DNA from: a virus
Direction: 5' to 3' (one strand)
Length of the DNA stretch: 64,000 nt
Virus record (IMG/VR): IMGVR_UViG_3300035670_000102
Span: 1-64,000 of that record
In this document: in pieces, positions 11,954 to 20,900 of the stretch
How the letters are laid out: the number at the start of each line of letters is the position of its first letter
Position numbering within the stretch: position 1 is the first letter of the stretch
Made by a program: the position numbers and the translations under genes
The notes under the pieces: model-generated
The model's database searches: none
What the model was told of the DNA's origin: nothing
The model's input: the letters and a program-made list of their open reading frames with translations, nothing else

Positions 11954-11958
11954 GACCC

Positions 11959-12162
11959 ATGCGCATCACCACACCGCTGCACTTTTCTGAGATTTTCTAC
12001 TTTAATTTCAACCCTAAGTGTGCAGAATGGGATGAGATTTTCGGTCTTAGCGTAGGTAAACTCTACGTGGGTTTGTATAACAAATGCCTCAGCGTTGGTA
12101 TTTTAAACTCTAACGGTGGGTTAGAGTCAAAAAACCAGGTTAAAGTTCGCGTTCTTCCCTGA
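11959..12162 (+). CDS. hypothetical protein (67 aa)
   Basis: MRITTPLHFSEIFYFNFNPK... continues CAEWDEIFGLSVGKLYVGLY; beta-rich. An upstream in-frame ATG (11851) would lie inside the previous gene. No family recognised. Own leader (copy B) and own perfect hairpin terminator. Confidence 0.5.
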   Translation: MRITTPLHFSEIFYFNFNPKCAEWDEIFGLSVGKLYVGLYNKCLSVGILNSNGGLESKNQVKVRVLP

Positions 12163-12167
12163 CATTC

Positions 12168-12195
12168 AAGGGGTGACATTCTCACCCCTTTCTTC
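12168..12195 (+). terminator. perfect 9-bp hairpin terminator
   Basis: AAGGGGTGA (12168-12176), loop CATTC, TCACCCCTT (12182-12190), then TCTTC. Confidence 0.8.
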
Positions 12196-12219
12196 ACACA
12201 AACCACACAGGTCAGCACA

Positions 12220-12639
12220 ATGCGCCACCCTATCATCCGTCACAATGCCCGCCCCGTTTATAGTTTCGCTGGCATCGTTGATGCAATCGAAACCGCTAAA
12301 TCTAAGGGTCTTAAGCGTATCACAATGCGCTTCGATCAGTTTATAGCGAAGCCCTCTAAGTATGATGGCAAGGTTTATATTTTCTCCCATGAAAAAGAAT
12401 TGAATCAGTGGGGCACAATGAGCAACGTTTACCTGGGTTGGATCACTGCAACTGAAACCAATTTGGGTGAAATGGCACTCATTCAAGCGGTGCAATCCGC
12501 TGCGTCTGACCCATACGCCGCAGCCAAACTCTACGGGATGCACACCGGAACCTGTTCATGTTGCGGTCGTGAATTAACCAATTCCCTGTCAATTGCGTTG
12601 GGGATTGGTCCTATTTGCAGGGAAAAGTTCGGACTCTAA
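12220..12639 (+). CDS. zinc-finger-like protein (139 aa, DUF6011-like C-terminus)
   Basis: The C-terminal part reads TGTCSCCGRELTNSLSIALG then IGPICREKF: CxCCGRxL...S...GIGPxC, the small treble-clef-like module (DUF6011 type) found at the end of many phage proteins. The N-terminal 90 residues (IVDAIETAKSKGLKRITMRF...) look like an alpha/beta domain. Probably metal-binding and possibly nucleic-acid-binding. Single-gene cassette with its own terminator. Confidence 0.6.
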   Translation: MRHPIIRHNARPVYSFAGIVDAIETAKSKGLKRITMRFDQFIAKPSKYDGKVYIFSHEKELNQWGTMSNVYLGWITATETNLGEMALIQAVQSAASDPYAAAKLYGMHTGTCSCCGRELTNSLSIALGIGPICREKFGL

Positions 12640-12647
12640 GTTATATC

Positions 12648-12675
12648 GGGGGAGGCGCAATCCTCCCCCTTTATA
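12648..12675 (+). terminator. perfect GGGGGAGG/CCTCCCCC terminator
   Basis: GGGGGAGG (12648-12655), loop CGCAAT, CCTCCCCC (12662-12669), then TTTATATA. Last of the hairpin series. Confidence 0.85.
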
Positions 12676-12906
12676 TACCGATCAGCAGTTCTTATCATTC
12701 GTTCGTTCGTGATTGGCAGTCCTTATCGGTCGGGGGGGCGGTCGCCGCGGCCCCATGGGGCGGTTTATAATGCACGGGTCCCCTTAGGCTACAAAGTGTT
12801 ACGAAAGCGATCGATATATAACACTCAAGATAAAAAAATTCCCGCCATAAAAAATTCACAAATAGGTTGATATATAAAATGAAAAAATTAATAGTAATAT
12901 ATCTTG
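12676..12906 (+). promoter_or_regulatory. intergenic control region with palindromes and a TATAAT box
   Basis: No gene. Contains GCAGT(T/C)CTTATC twice (12685, 12716 region), a G7 run, the perfect palindrome GCCCCATGGGGC (12750-12761), TATAAT at 12766-12771, and an AGTGTTA/TAACACT inverted repeat (12795-12801/12819-12825). The palindrome ends 4 bp before the TATAAT, a position where an operator or activator site would act. It marks the switch from the GC-richer cassettes to the AT-rich region. Confidence 0.45.
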
Positions 12907-13083
12907 ATGGAAAAAAAATTCGGAAAAAATTTTCAGCCCCTACAAGTCGATCAAATTAATGGAGATTATTATATCATTATCCCCGAATGGATAGCGAATG
13001 AACTTTCTTGGTATGAAGATACTGAGATTGAACTTAAGGTTGAATCAAATGAACTTATACTGAGAGAAAAAGAAGATGAGTAA
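12907..13083 (+). CDS. AbrB/MazE-like small protein (58 aa)
   Basis: MEKKFGKNFQPLQVDQINGD... then YYIIIPEWIANELSWYEDTE and IELKVESNELILREKEDE. The order beta (YYIIIP), short helix (WIANELSW), beta (EIELKVE), beta (ELILRE) is that of swapped-hairpin AbrB/SpoVT/MazE DNA-binding domains. The protein is too acidic for a typical DNA binder, so the fold call is tentative. Common in cyanophages upstream of the structural block. No toxin partner is visible. Overlaps the next gene by 8 bp. Confidence 0.5.
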   Translation: MEKKFGKNFQPLQVDQINGDYYIIIPEWIANELSWYEDTEIELKVESNELILREKEDE

Positions 13084-13267
13084 AATTTATCACATTTATG
13101 CAAAAGATAAATGTATATTTCATTCTATTAGTGAAGATGAATTTCAATTGACTTGGAAAACATTGCAATATATGATTGGTATTATTGAGAGTAATTACAC
13201 ACCCAAAGATTTTTCATATGAGGAATTGATCATAAACAAAGAAACTTGCTTAAACTCTTCATATTGA
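13076..13267 (+). CDS. conserved cyanophage hypothetical (63 aa)
   Basis: MSKIYHIYAKDKCIFHSISE... to ELIINKETCLNSSY. Beta strand, helix, helix; the SYEEL end recurs in related cyanophage proteins that I recall. Function unknown. Coupled by overlap to the AbrB-like gene. Confidence 0.6.
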   Translation: MSKIYHIYAKDKCIFHSISEDEFQLTWKTLQYMIGIIESNYTPKDFSYEELIINKETCLNSSY

Positions 13268-13314
13268 CAGATAATACATAATAAGGTATGATACTGAAGT
13301 AAATTAACTCAATT

Positions 13315-14079
13315 ATGGCTAAAGGATTTACAGTAAAAGCAAAAACGCCCATGGCTTCACAGCAACAGCAACAAGAGGAATGGGACTATAATCTCGCAAG
13401 AGAAATGATTAAGGGCAAATCAATTGTATTTTGTCTTCCTGGAAGAGGAGTTTCTTATACATACTTGAAAAATTTTGTTCAACTTTGTTTTGATCTTGTT
13501 CAGAACGGAGCGAGTATTCAAATTTCTCAAGACTATTCATCCATGGTTAATTTTGCTCGTTGCAAATGTCTTGGAGCAAATGTACTACGTGGCCCAGATC
13601 AACTTCCATGGGACGGAAAATTAAATTATGATTATCAACTTTGGATTGATTCGGACATCGTGTTCGACACTTCAAAGTTTTATCAGTTAGTCTTAATGGA
13701 TAAGGATATTGCCGCAGGATGGTACTGCACTGAAGATGGTCATACGACTTCAGTTGCACATTGGTTAGAAGAAGATGATTTCCGCAGTAATGGTGGAGTC
13801 ATGAATCACGAAACTCTTGAGAGTATCTCAAAGCGTCGCAAACCATTTACTGTCGATTACACTGGATTTGGTTGGCTTCTGATTAAAAACGGAGTATTTG
13901 AACATCCAGAAATGAAGTATCCTTGGTTTGCTCCAAAAATGCAAGTTTTTGAATCTGGAGATGTTCAAGATATGTGTGGAGAAGATGTAAGTTTCTGCCT
14001 CGATGCAAAAGAAGCTGGCTTTGAAATTTGGTGCGACCCACGGGTACGAGTCGGTCACGAAAAAACAAGAATTATCTGA
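13315..14079 (+). CDS. glycosyltransferase-like protein (254 aa)
   Basis: After a Gln-rich N-terminus the protein has IVFCLPGRGVSYTYLKNF, then ISQDYSSMVNFARCK and YQLWIDSDIVFD. The IDSD sequence is a GT-A type DxD motif for metal and nucleotide-sugar binding; GFGWLLIKNGVF and CGEDVSFCLDAKEAGFEI (ED acceptor region) continue the GT-A pattern. Widespread in T4-like cyanophages. The substrate is unknown; virion or DNA glycosylation are the usual guesses. Confidence 0.6.
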   Translation: MAKGFTVKAKTPMASQQQQQEEWDYNLAREMIKGKSIVFCLPGRGVSYTYLKNFVQLCFDLVQNGASIQISQDYSSMVNFARCKCLGANVLRGPDQLPWDGKLNYDYQLWIDSDIVFDTSKFYQLVLMDKDIAAGWYCTEDGHTTSVAHWLEEDDFRSNGGVMNHETLESISKRRKPFTVDYTGFGWLLIKNGVFEHPEMKYPWFAPKMQVFESGDVQDMCGEDVSFCLDAKEAGFEIWCDPRVRVGHEKTRII

Positions 14080-14083
14080 TAAA

Positions 14084-14242
14084 ATGGCAGATAGGTACAA
14101 TATTCTCTGTAAAGGTAGAAAAATTTATTCCAATCTTACAGAAGAAGAATATTTCAATATTATGGGAGATTTGGCAGATGAATATTATCAGACCGGATCT
14201 CCCAATCCTGATGAAATTGAAACTGAAATTATTGGAGGTTAA
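14084..14242 (+). CDS. conserved cyanophage hypothetical (52 aa)
   Basis: MADRYNILCKGRKIYSNLTE... to ETEIIGG. Start at ATG 14084, 4 bp after the upstream stop; an in-frame ATG at 14003 lies in the glycosyltransferase-like gene. The NLTEEEYFNIMGDLADEYY segment is an amphipathic helix. Function unknown. Confidence 0.65.
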   Translation: MADRYNILCKGRKIYSNLTEEEYFNIMGDLADEYYQTGSPNPDEIETEIIGG

Positions 14243-14244
14243 TT

Positions 14245-14397
14245 ATGGCAGTTAAAGCAAAGGGTGGATTAAGTAAGAACTCTTACATTCCTGGTCCTCC
14301 TAAGAAAAGCAGGCAAGGAGATGGTGATGGTACTAAGTATTCCGCCACGTCTCGCAATGGAGCTCGTAAAAAATATAGAGGACAAGGAAAGGGATGA
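14245..14397 (+). CDS. small basic conserved cyanophage protein (50 aa)
   Basis: MAVKAKGGLSKNSYIPGPPK..., Gly/Lys/Arg-rich and probably disordered, ending ARKKYRGQGKG. Well preceded by GGAGG (14234-14238) at the end of the previous gene. Basic composition suggests nucleic-acid contact or a virion-associated role; not proven. Overlaps the next gene by ATGA. Confidence 0.65.
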   Translation: MAVKAKGGLSKNSYIPGPPKKSRQGDGDGTKYSATSRNGARKKYRGQGKG

Positions 14398-14897
14398 AAT
14401 CATTACTCTTTATCTCGGAAGATAAAGAAAAGTCTTTAATTCAGGAGATGACTTATCATTTAAAAATGGCAAATTTAGATATTCATCCTTCTAATACTTG
14501 CTTTTTAATGGTCTCTCCTGACTATTCCGCTATTGTAACACAACATCTCTCACATTCATTATCAATGGATGGAGAGATTTTTCATATTGAAGCAGTCAAT
14601 GTACCATTTCCTGATGAAAATGTACTAGATTATAAGGTTGAATTTAGTCAAAATTTAATGAAATGGAAAACAAAATGGGATAATTTTGTTTTAATTGAGG
14701 CTGGAGTCATTCGTGGAGGAAATTATACCTGGATTGTGGAGATAATGCGCCGTATGATAAGTGGAAATGTTTATACTGTGGCGCTTTGTGAGAATATTCA
14801 TAGTATGTTTAAGAGTGATTTTGTCAGTTTATACTACGATGACAACCAAAAAGACCTTCATTTTTGGTGGGAACAGCCAAATAACCATTGGAAATAG
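14394..14897 (+). CDS. conserved cyanophage protein, possibly phosphoribosyltransferase-fold (167 aa)
   Basis: MKSLLFISEDKEKSLIQEMT... contains CFLMVSPDYSAIVTQHLSHS and WDNFVLIEAGVIRGGNYTWI. The last looks like a degenerate PRPP-binding loop of type I phosphoribosyltransferases (hydrophobic strand, acidic residue, Gly-rich turn), but the acidic pair is incomplete. Enzymatic activity is doubtful. It sits directly before speD and may belong to the same metabolic unit. Confidence 0.45.
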   Translation: MKSLLFISEDKEKSLIQEMTYHLKMANLDIHPSNTCFLMVSPDYSAIVTQHLSHSLSMDGEIFHIEAVNVPFPDENVLDYKVEFSQNLMKWKTKWDNFVLIEAGVIRGGNYTWIVEIMRRMISGNVYTVALCENIHSMFKSDFVSLYYDDNQKDLHFWWEQPNNHWK

Positions 14898-14941
14898 TAA
14901 ATAAATATTTTTTTACATTTGTTGAATTGGAAAAATTTTCA

Positions 14942-15268
14942 ATGGGTAAACACCTCTTATTAGAGGTGTACAATGTAAACTTTAATCTTATAAATGACGC
15001 AATATCTCTTCAAGAAGTGATGGAAAGAGGTATTGTGCGTGCGGGAATGACGATTTTAAATATATTTTCTCATTGTTTTATCCCACAAGGATGTACAATT
15101 GTAATTACACTTGCAGAAAGTCATGTTTCTTGCCATACTTGGCCCGAAAATGGGTGTATTGCAATTGATGTTTATACATGTGGTGAAAAAAATCCAAAAA
15201 TAATTGCCATTGAACTACTTAAATATTTAAATTCTGATAATTATTCGCTAAGATACTTGAATCGTTAA
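14942..15268 (+). CDS. speD: S-adenosylmethionine decarboxylase proenzyme SpeD (108 aa)
   Basis: Makes decarboxylated AdoMet, the aminopropyl donor for spermidine. Start set at ATG 14942 (MGKHLLLEVY), the usual N-terminus of class II bacterial enzymes; an in-frame ATG at 14888 overlaps the previous gene. The self-processing site AESHVSCHTWPE has Glu59/Ser60 (pyruvoyl Ser), His65, and Cys80 in DVYTCGE. The Ser-His-Cys spacings (5 and 15) are those of the Thermotoga enzyme, so the protein is probably active. Phage speD is a known auxiliary metabolic gene in cyanophages; polyamines help DNA condensation. Confidence 0.85.
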   Translation: MGKHLLLEVYNVNFNLINDAISLQEVMERGIVRAGMTILNIFSHCFIPQGCTIVITLAESHVSCHTWPENGCIAIDVYTCGEKNPKIIAIELLKYLNSDNYSLRYLNR

Positions 15269-15307
15269 ATAAAGATGAGGAGATAGCAACCTCCTACCAA
15301 AAAAGTT

Positions 15308-15332
15308 CTGTTTTATTAACTAAAACAGGAGC
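15308..15332 (+). promoter_or_regulatory. hairpin overlapping the ribosome binding site of the next gene
   Basis: CTGTTTTA (15308-15315), loop TTAAC, TAAAACAG (15321-15328). The last two bases are part of the AGGAG ribosome site before ATG 15337. Pairing could lower translation initiation; it is also preceded by GTTAAATA (15264-15271), a weak late-promoter match. Confidence 0.4.
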
Positions 15333-15336
15333 TAAA

Positions 15337-15585
15337 ATGTCAAATTTACCAGTTGATAGAGACAAAGATTACATGTATCAAATGTGGGGAACTACAAAAT
15401 TAATAACTGATTATGAAAACTCATCTCCAAAGAAAACAATTCAGGAGATTATGCATGATGAGATTCCAAGTCGAAAGCATTGTTTAAAAGAACAGTTTGA
15501 AATGCATCAAAAAATTAGAAATGATTTCGACTATGATGACTGGGATTATGGAACAGAACCATCTTATGGTTCTTCATGGAAATAG
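15337..15585 (+). CDS. conserved cyanophage protein (82 aa)
   Basis: MSNLPVDRDKDYMYQMWGTT... to PSYGSSWK. Acidic helix-rich protein with a Tyr/Asp/Gly tail. Found in front of the baseplate block in T4-like cyanophages as far as I recall. Function unknown. Good AGGAG ribosome site. Confidence 0.65.
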   Translation: MSNLPVDRDKDYMYQMWGTTKLITDYENSSPKKTIQEIMHDEIPSRKHCLKEQFEMHQKIRNDFDYDDWDYGTEPSYGSSWK

Positions 15586-15586
15586 T

Positions 15587-15594
15587 CATAAATA
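15587..15594 (+). promoter_or_regulatory. late promoter CATAAATA before gp25
   Basis: One mismatch from the T4 late -10 consensus TATAAATA, 24 bp before the gp25 start. No -35 needed for gp55-type promoters. Confidence 0.55.
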
Positions 15595-15617
15595 ATTGAA
15601 GAAATTTCTAGACGTAC

Positions 15618-16019
15618 ATGGCAGTAACAAGGATATCTAGATCCTTTAAAGATATTAGTTTATCCTTTGAACCCCATCCAGTGACAAAGGATCTACCAAT
15701 ATTGAAAGATCAAAATGCGATTATGAGATCAATTCGTAATTTGGTAGAAACAATACCGTCTGAAAGATTTTTTGATGTTAACATAGGCTCAAATGTTAGA
15801 TCAAGTTTATTTGATTTTGTAGACTATGGAACTGCTTCTATAATTGAAACGCAGATCAAAACAACGATTCGAAACTTTGAGCCTAGAGTTACAAATGTAA
15901 ATGTGGGCGTATCACCAAACCCAGATAGAAATGAATTTGAAGTTACTGTCATTTTTGACATAATTGGTCAAGAAATTCCAACCCAACAATATTCATTCAT
16001 ATTAGAGGCAACAAGATAA
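15618..16019 (+). CDS. gp25: baseplate wedge protein gp25 (133 aa)
   Basis: Same length as T4 gp25 (132 aa). MAVTRISRSFKDISLSFEPH, ..NAIMRSIRNLVETIPSERFF and GSNVRSSLFDF are the GPW/gp25 domain signatures; the Arg-rich contact and the conserved Pro-x-Glu-Arg (PSERFF) are present. It forms part of the wedge core and contacts the first sheath ring. Followed directly by gp6 with one base between them. Confidence 0.95.
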   Translation: MAVTRISRSFKDISLSFEPHPVTKDLPILKDQNAIMRSIRNLVETIPSERFFDVNIGSNVRSSLFDFVDYGTASIIETQIKTTIRNFEPRVTNVNVGVSPNPDRNEFEVTVIFDIIGQEIPTQQYSFILEATR

Positions 16020-16020
16020 A

Positions 16021-17934
16021 ATGCCTTTCACTAAGTTTACCAATTTAGATTTTGATCAGATAAAAACTTCGATTAAAGATTATCTTCGTGCGAATTCTAA
16101 TTTTACCGATTTTGATTTTGAAGGATCGAATTTTTCAGTTTTAATTGATACCTTAGCTTATAATACTTATATAACGGCCTTTAATTCAAACATGGTCGTA
16201 AATGAATCATTTTTAGATTCAGCAACTCTAAGAGAGAATGTGGTTTCTCTTGCAAGAAATATTGGATATGTTCCCAAATCCAGGCAGTGTGCAGAAGCCT
16301 TAGTATCCTTTACAATTCAAACAGATTCTGAAACACCAACAGTTTCTTTACAAGCAGGACTTGTATGTGTTGGTTCAATAGATGGAAGTACGTATATTTT
16401 TTCAATTCCAGAAAATGTCTCTAAAAATGTCGTAAACGGGACAGTTTCCTTTGATAATTTGACAATTTATCAAGGAACATATTTAACTAAGCAATTTACT
16501 GTAGATGGATCGTTAGATCAAAAATTTATTTTAGATAATCCATATATTGATACAAAAACAATTGTTGCTCATGTAAAAGGACCAAGTGATAGTGGTCTGG
16601 GCACAAAATATTCTTTAGTTGACAATATTGTAAAAATTGATGAGTTATCTGAAATTTATCTAATACAAGAAGTTAAGGATGAAAAATATCAACTTATTTT
16701 TGGTGATGGTAGATTTGGTAAAAAATTAGAAAATGGAAGCATAATTACTGTAAGTTACATAGTCACTGATGGCAAATCTGGAAATGGTGCTAAAGAATTT
16801 TCATTTGCGGGAACATTTAAAAATGCAAGTGATGTTTTAATCGTACCAACAAATACAGTTAATGTAACTACAAGTTCTTCTTCTGTAAATGGATCAGATA
16901 TAGAACCGATTGACTCAATCAAATATTTTGCACCTAGATTATATTCGTCCCAATATAGGGCAGTTACTGCAAAAGATTATGAAGCTATAATTCCGCAACT
17001 ATATCAAAATACAGAATCAGTTTCTGTAGTTGGTGGTGAAGAAATGGATCCCCCAGAATACGGATCGGTAACAATCAGTATTAAACCAAAAAATGGAATT
17101 TATGTTTCTGATTTTGATAAACAACAACTTTTGTCAAAATTAAAACAATATAGCCTTACTGGAATTAATCAAAAAATTGTAGATCTTAAAATTTTATACG
17201 TTGAAATAGATTCATCAGTTTATTATGATTATTCTAAAGTGTCCAGTGTTGAGAATTTAAAAACAAAGGTTACATCTCTTTTAACCACATATTCAAAATC
17301 TGTAGATTTAAATAAATTTGGTGGTAGATTTAAATATAGTAAAATATTACAAGTAATTGATAACAGTGATATTTCAATTACATCTAATATAACAAAGGTA
17401 AGAATACGTAGAAATCTAAAAGTTGCCATAAATGACTTTTCTCAATATGAGCTTTGTTATGGTAACAGATTTCATATAAAGCAAAATGGTTATAATATTA
17501 AATCCACAGGATTTACAATTGCAAATTATCCAAATACAATTGTATATTTTACAGATACTCCAAATACGGATGGAAAAACAGGAGTTTTATCAATTATTAA
17601 ACTTCCAAATATTTCATCATCATCTTCAAATAATAAACCAAACATTTTAGTTCAGTCAGCAGGAACTATAGATTATGAAAAAGGAGAAATTATGATTAAT
17701 ACTATTAAAATAATTTCTACCGAACTTCCTAATGATGTAATAGAAATGCAAGCATATCCAGAATCAAATGATGTCATAGGATTAAAAGATTTATATCTAG
17801 AATTTGATATTTCAAAAAGTCAAATAAATATGGTAAAGGATGTTATTGCATCTGGAGAGGATATTTCCGGAGTAGTTTTTTCAAAAGATTCTTATAGATC
17901 AAGTTATTCAAATGGGGAGATAACAAGAGGATAA
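16021..17934 (+). CDS. gp6: baseplate wedge protein gp6 (637 aa)
   Basis: Close in size to T4 gp6 (660 aa). MPFTKFTNLDFDQIKTSIKD, then NFSVLIDTLAYNTYITAFNS and NESFLDSATLRENVVSLARN are the baseplate J/gp6 N-terminal domain. YLIQEVKDEKYQLIFGDGRFGKKL and RAVTAKDYEAIIPQLYQNTE are conserved later segments. gp6 forms the wedge dimer that links neighbouring wedges and opens in tail contraction. AT-rich, many TTA codons. Start of gp7 comes two bases after its stop. Confidence 0.9.
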   Translation: MPFTKFTNLDFDQIKTSIKDYLRANSNFTDFDFEGSNFSVLIDTLAYNTYITAFNSNMVVNESFLDSATLRENVVSLARNIGYVPKSRQCAEALVSFTIQTDSETPTVSLQAGLVCVGSIDGSTYIFSIPENVSKNVVNGTVSFDNLTIYQGTYLTKQFTVDGSLDQKFILDNPYIDTKTIVAHVKGPSDSGLGTKYSLVDNIVKIDELSEIYLIQEVKDEKYQLIFGDGRFGKKLENGSIITVSYIVTDGKSGNGAKEFSFAGTFKNASDVLIVPTNTVNVTTSSSSVNGSDIEPIDSIKYFAPRLYSSQYRAVTAKDYEAIIPQLYQNTESVSVVGGEEMDPPEYGSVTISIKPKNGIYVSDFDKQQLLSKLKQYSLTGINQKIVDLKILYVEIDSSVYYDYSKVSSVENLKTKVTSLLTTYSKSVDLNKFGGRFKYSKILQVIDNSDISITSNITKVRIRRNLKVAINDFSQYELCYGNRFHIKQNGYNIKSTGFTIANYPNTIVYFTDTPNTDGKTGVLSIIKLPNISSSSSNNKPNILVQSAGTIDYEKGEIMINTIKIISTELPNDVIEMQAYPESNDVIGLKDLYLEFDISKSQINMVKDVIASGEDISGVVFSKDSYRSSYSNGEITRG

Positions 17935-17935
17935 T

Positions 17936-20900
17936 ATGATAAAAACAGGATTTGAAAACAGAGTAAAAGTACAACAAATAATTCAAAATCAACTTCCAGA
18001 ATTTATTTTGGATGAGAGTCCAAAAACTATTGACTTTTTAAAACAGTATTACATATCACAAGAGTATCAGGGTGGTCCGATTGATATTTCGGATAATCTG
18101 GACCAATACTTAAATCTGGATAATTTAACCCCAGAGGTTATTCAGGGATCGACTACTTTATCTTATAATATTTCAGAAGCTGTTGGGATTGTTACTGTAT
18201 CATCAACAAAGGGATTTCCGTCTAAATATGGTCTTTTGAAAATTGACGATGAAATTATTACTTACACGGGAATTACTACAAACACATTTACTGGATGTAT
18301 TCGTGGTTTTAGTGGAATAACAAACTATCACAAAGATTTAGAATATGAAGAGTTAGTTTTTTCATCAACAAGTAGTTCTTCACATTTTGCAGAATCTGAA
18401 GTAGAAAATCTTAGTGTATTATTTCTTCAAGAATTTTATAAAAAATTAAAATATACTTTAGCTCCAGGTTTAGAAAATATTGATTTTGTATCAAATTTAA
18501 ATGTTGGCACATTTCTTAAAAATGCCAGAAGTTTTTACCAATCAAAAGGGACAAAAGAATCATTTAGAATACTTTTTAATATTTTATATGGAGTAAATCC
18601 AAAAATTATTGATTTGGAGAATTTCCTTATAAAACCTTCTGATGCAAAATATATCAGAAGAGAAGTAATTTTGGTGGAACAAATAACTGGAAATCCACTG
18701 AGATTAATCGGTCAAACTTTAAAATCTAAACAAAGTGATGATTTATCAGCTTCAATATCTGAAGTTGAAATTGTTACTAGAGGTGGAAAAAGCTATTATA
18801 AATTTTTTATTTTTGTCGGATATGATGATACCCAAACTACTTCATTTTCTAACTTTACAATAACACCAAATACTAAATGTATTGATAAGATCTTATCTGG
18901 TGATACAGTTATTACGGTTGATTCTACTTTAGGATTTCCTGATTCTGGTATTTTATATGCAAATGATCAGAAAATTAATTATTCTAGTAAATCAATAAAT
19001 CAATTTTTTGGTTGCTATACTATTGGATATAATGCAATTTTATCAGATATTGATAAAACTACTCCTATTATATCAGATTATACCTATTATGGATATGAAA
19101 ATGGAGATACATCTAAAGAAGTTGTTGTAAGAATAACAGGAGTATTATCAAATTTTAAAATTGATTCTACAGATTACAGCTTAGTAACTGGAGATGTAAT
19201 TACTGTAAAGAGTTTAGGAGACAATATTTCTCCCAATCAAAGTGGAAAAAATGCAACATATAAGCAAATAAATGCAAATAGTTGGATTTATAATACAAGT
19301 TCTAGATACCAATTAGATTCTTTTTCGGAATCTTTTGCGTTTACAAAGTCTAGTGTACATAAATCAAGTTTGAAAGTAAATGATTACGTAGAATTTTTAC
19401 AAAGAAATACAGAAATTCCCGTAGCTGGTTTGGATAATGTAAGGATTACAAACATTATAGACAATAAAAAAGTATTTTTTGATACTAATATCTCTTCTTT
19501 AAATTCAAGAAAAAAATATGATATTAGAAGAAAAGTTAAAAAATCTAATAGCACATTAGTGCCGATAGGAATTGGTACTATAAACTTAAATAATAAAGTT
19601 TTTTCGGATGTGCAAAATGTTTACTCTGATGGAGATGAGTACTTATATGTTGCTTCAAACTCTTTACCATCTTATGAAATTAACTCGGATATTTTTGAAT
19701 ATGTTGTAAGTTCTATACCAAATTCAGGTCTTAATAATTCTACAGGAAAATATTCAATATTAGAATTTAGTGATTATATTTCATTTTTAACTGGAGATGA
19801 AGTTTATTATAGTTTTTCTGATCAACCAATAAGCGGATTATCTGAAGGAAAGTATTATGTAAAATTATTGTCTAACAGGCAATTGCAGTTGTTTTCCGCC
19901 AGAAACTTTATTGATACGAATAAGTATCTAGAGTTTTCTAATGTTTTACCTACAGGAAACCATACTTTTACTTTATTATCTCAAAAAGAAAAAATAATTT
20001 CACCCCAAAAGATATTAAAAAAAATTAAGTTAAACCCAGAGATTAGTGATAAAATTGGAGATGATACTCTTCCAGGATCATCTGGAATTTTGATTAATGG
20101 TGTTGAAATATTTAATTATAAATCTAATGATAAAATTTATTATGGACCACTAGAAAAAGTAAGAGTTTTGAATTCTGGTAGTGATTATGATGTAATTAAT
20201 CCACCAAAAATTGAAATTTCGGGAAATGCTCTGGTACAACCTATAGTTCAGGGATCTATAACTTCAGTTTATGTAGATCCACAGGAATTTGATATAGATG
20301 TTTTTATCACAATAAGTGTAACGGGTGGAAACGGTAGTGATGTTTCATTAAAACCCATAATTGTAAAAAATAGAAGAGAAATAGAATTTGATGCAAGACA
20401 AACCACAAGAGGTGGTGGAATAGATGTAGTTAATGAAAGAATTACTTTTTTAAATAATCATAATTTATTTACGGGCCAAGAAATAATATATGATACTAAT
20501 GGAAATGATGAAATTGGTATTGGTTCATTTAGGGGAGTAAATTATGATCAAGGAAATCTGGTCGATAATGCAATTTACTATGCAAAAGTATTAAATGATA
20601 GGACCATTCAAATACACCAAACAAAGAGTGATGCAATAACTGGTGTAAACACAGTAGGTTTTACAACGATTGGAACTTCTGGAATTCAAAAATTCAAAAC
20701 TTCCATAAGAAATACATTATCAGAAATTAAAGTTTTAAATGGTGGAAATGGATTTACCAATAGAGAATTAATTGTAAAGTCATCTGGGATATCGACAAGC
20801 AAACATACAATTAATTTCAAAAACCATGGATTTTTGACTGGAGAAATAATTACCTACACATATACATCTTCACCTGTAGTTGGATTATCATCTGAAAATA

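Noticed and set aside
12879-12995. Alternative 38-codon ORF starting at ATG 12879
   Set aside because: Overlaps the AbrB-like gene in another frame, no recognisable pattern, and the AbrB-like protein is conserved in type.
12907-13267. Toxin-antitoxin pair (AbrB/MazE-like plus the next 63-aa protein)
   Set aside because: The second protein shows no MazF/PemK or other toxin features, and both are common cyanophage conserved proteins.
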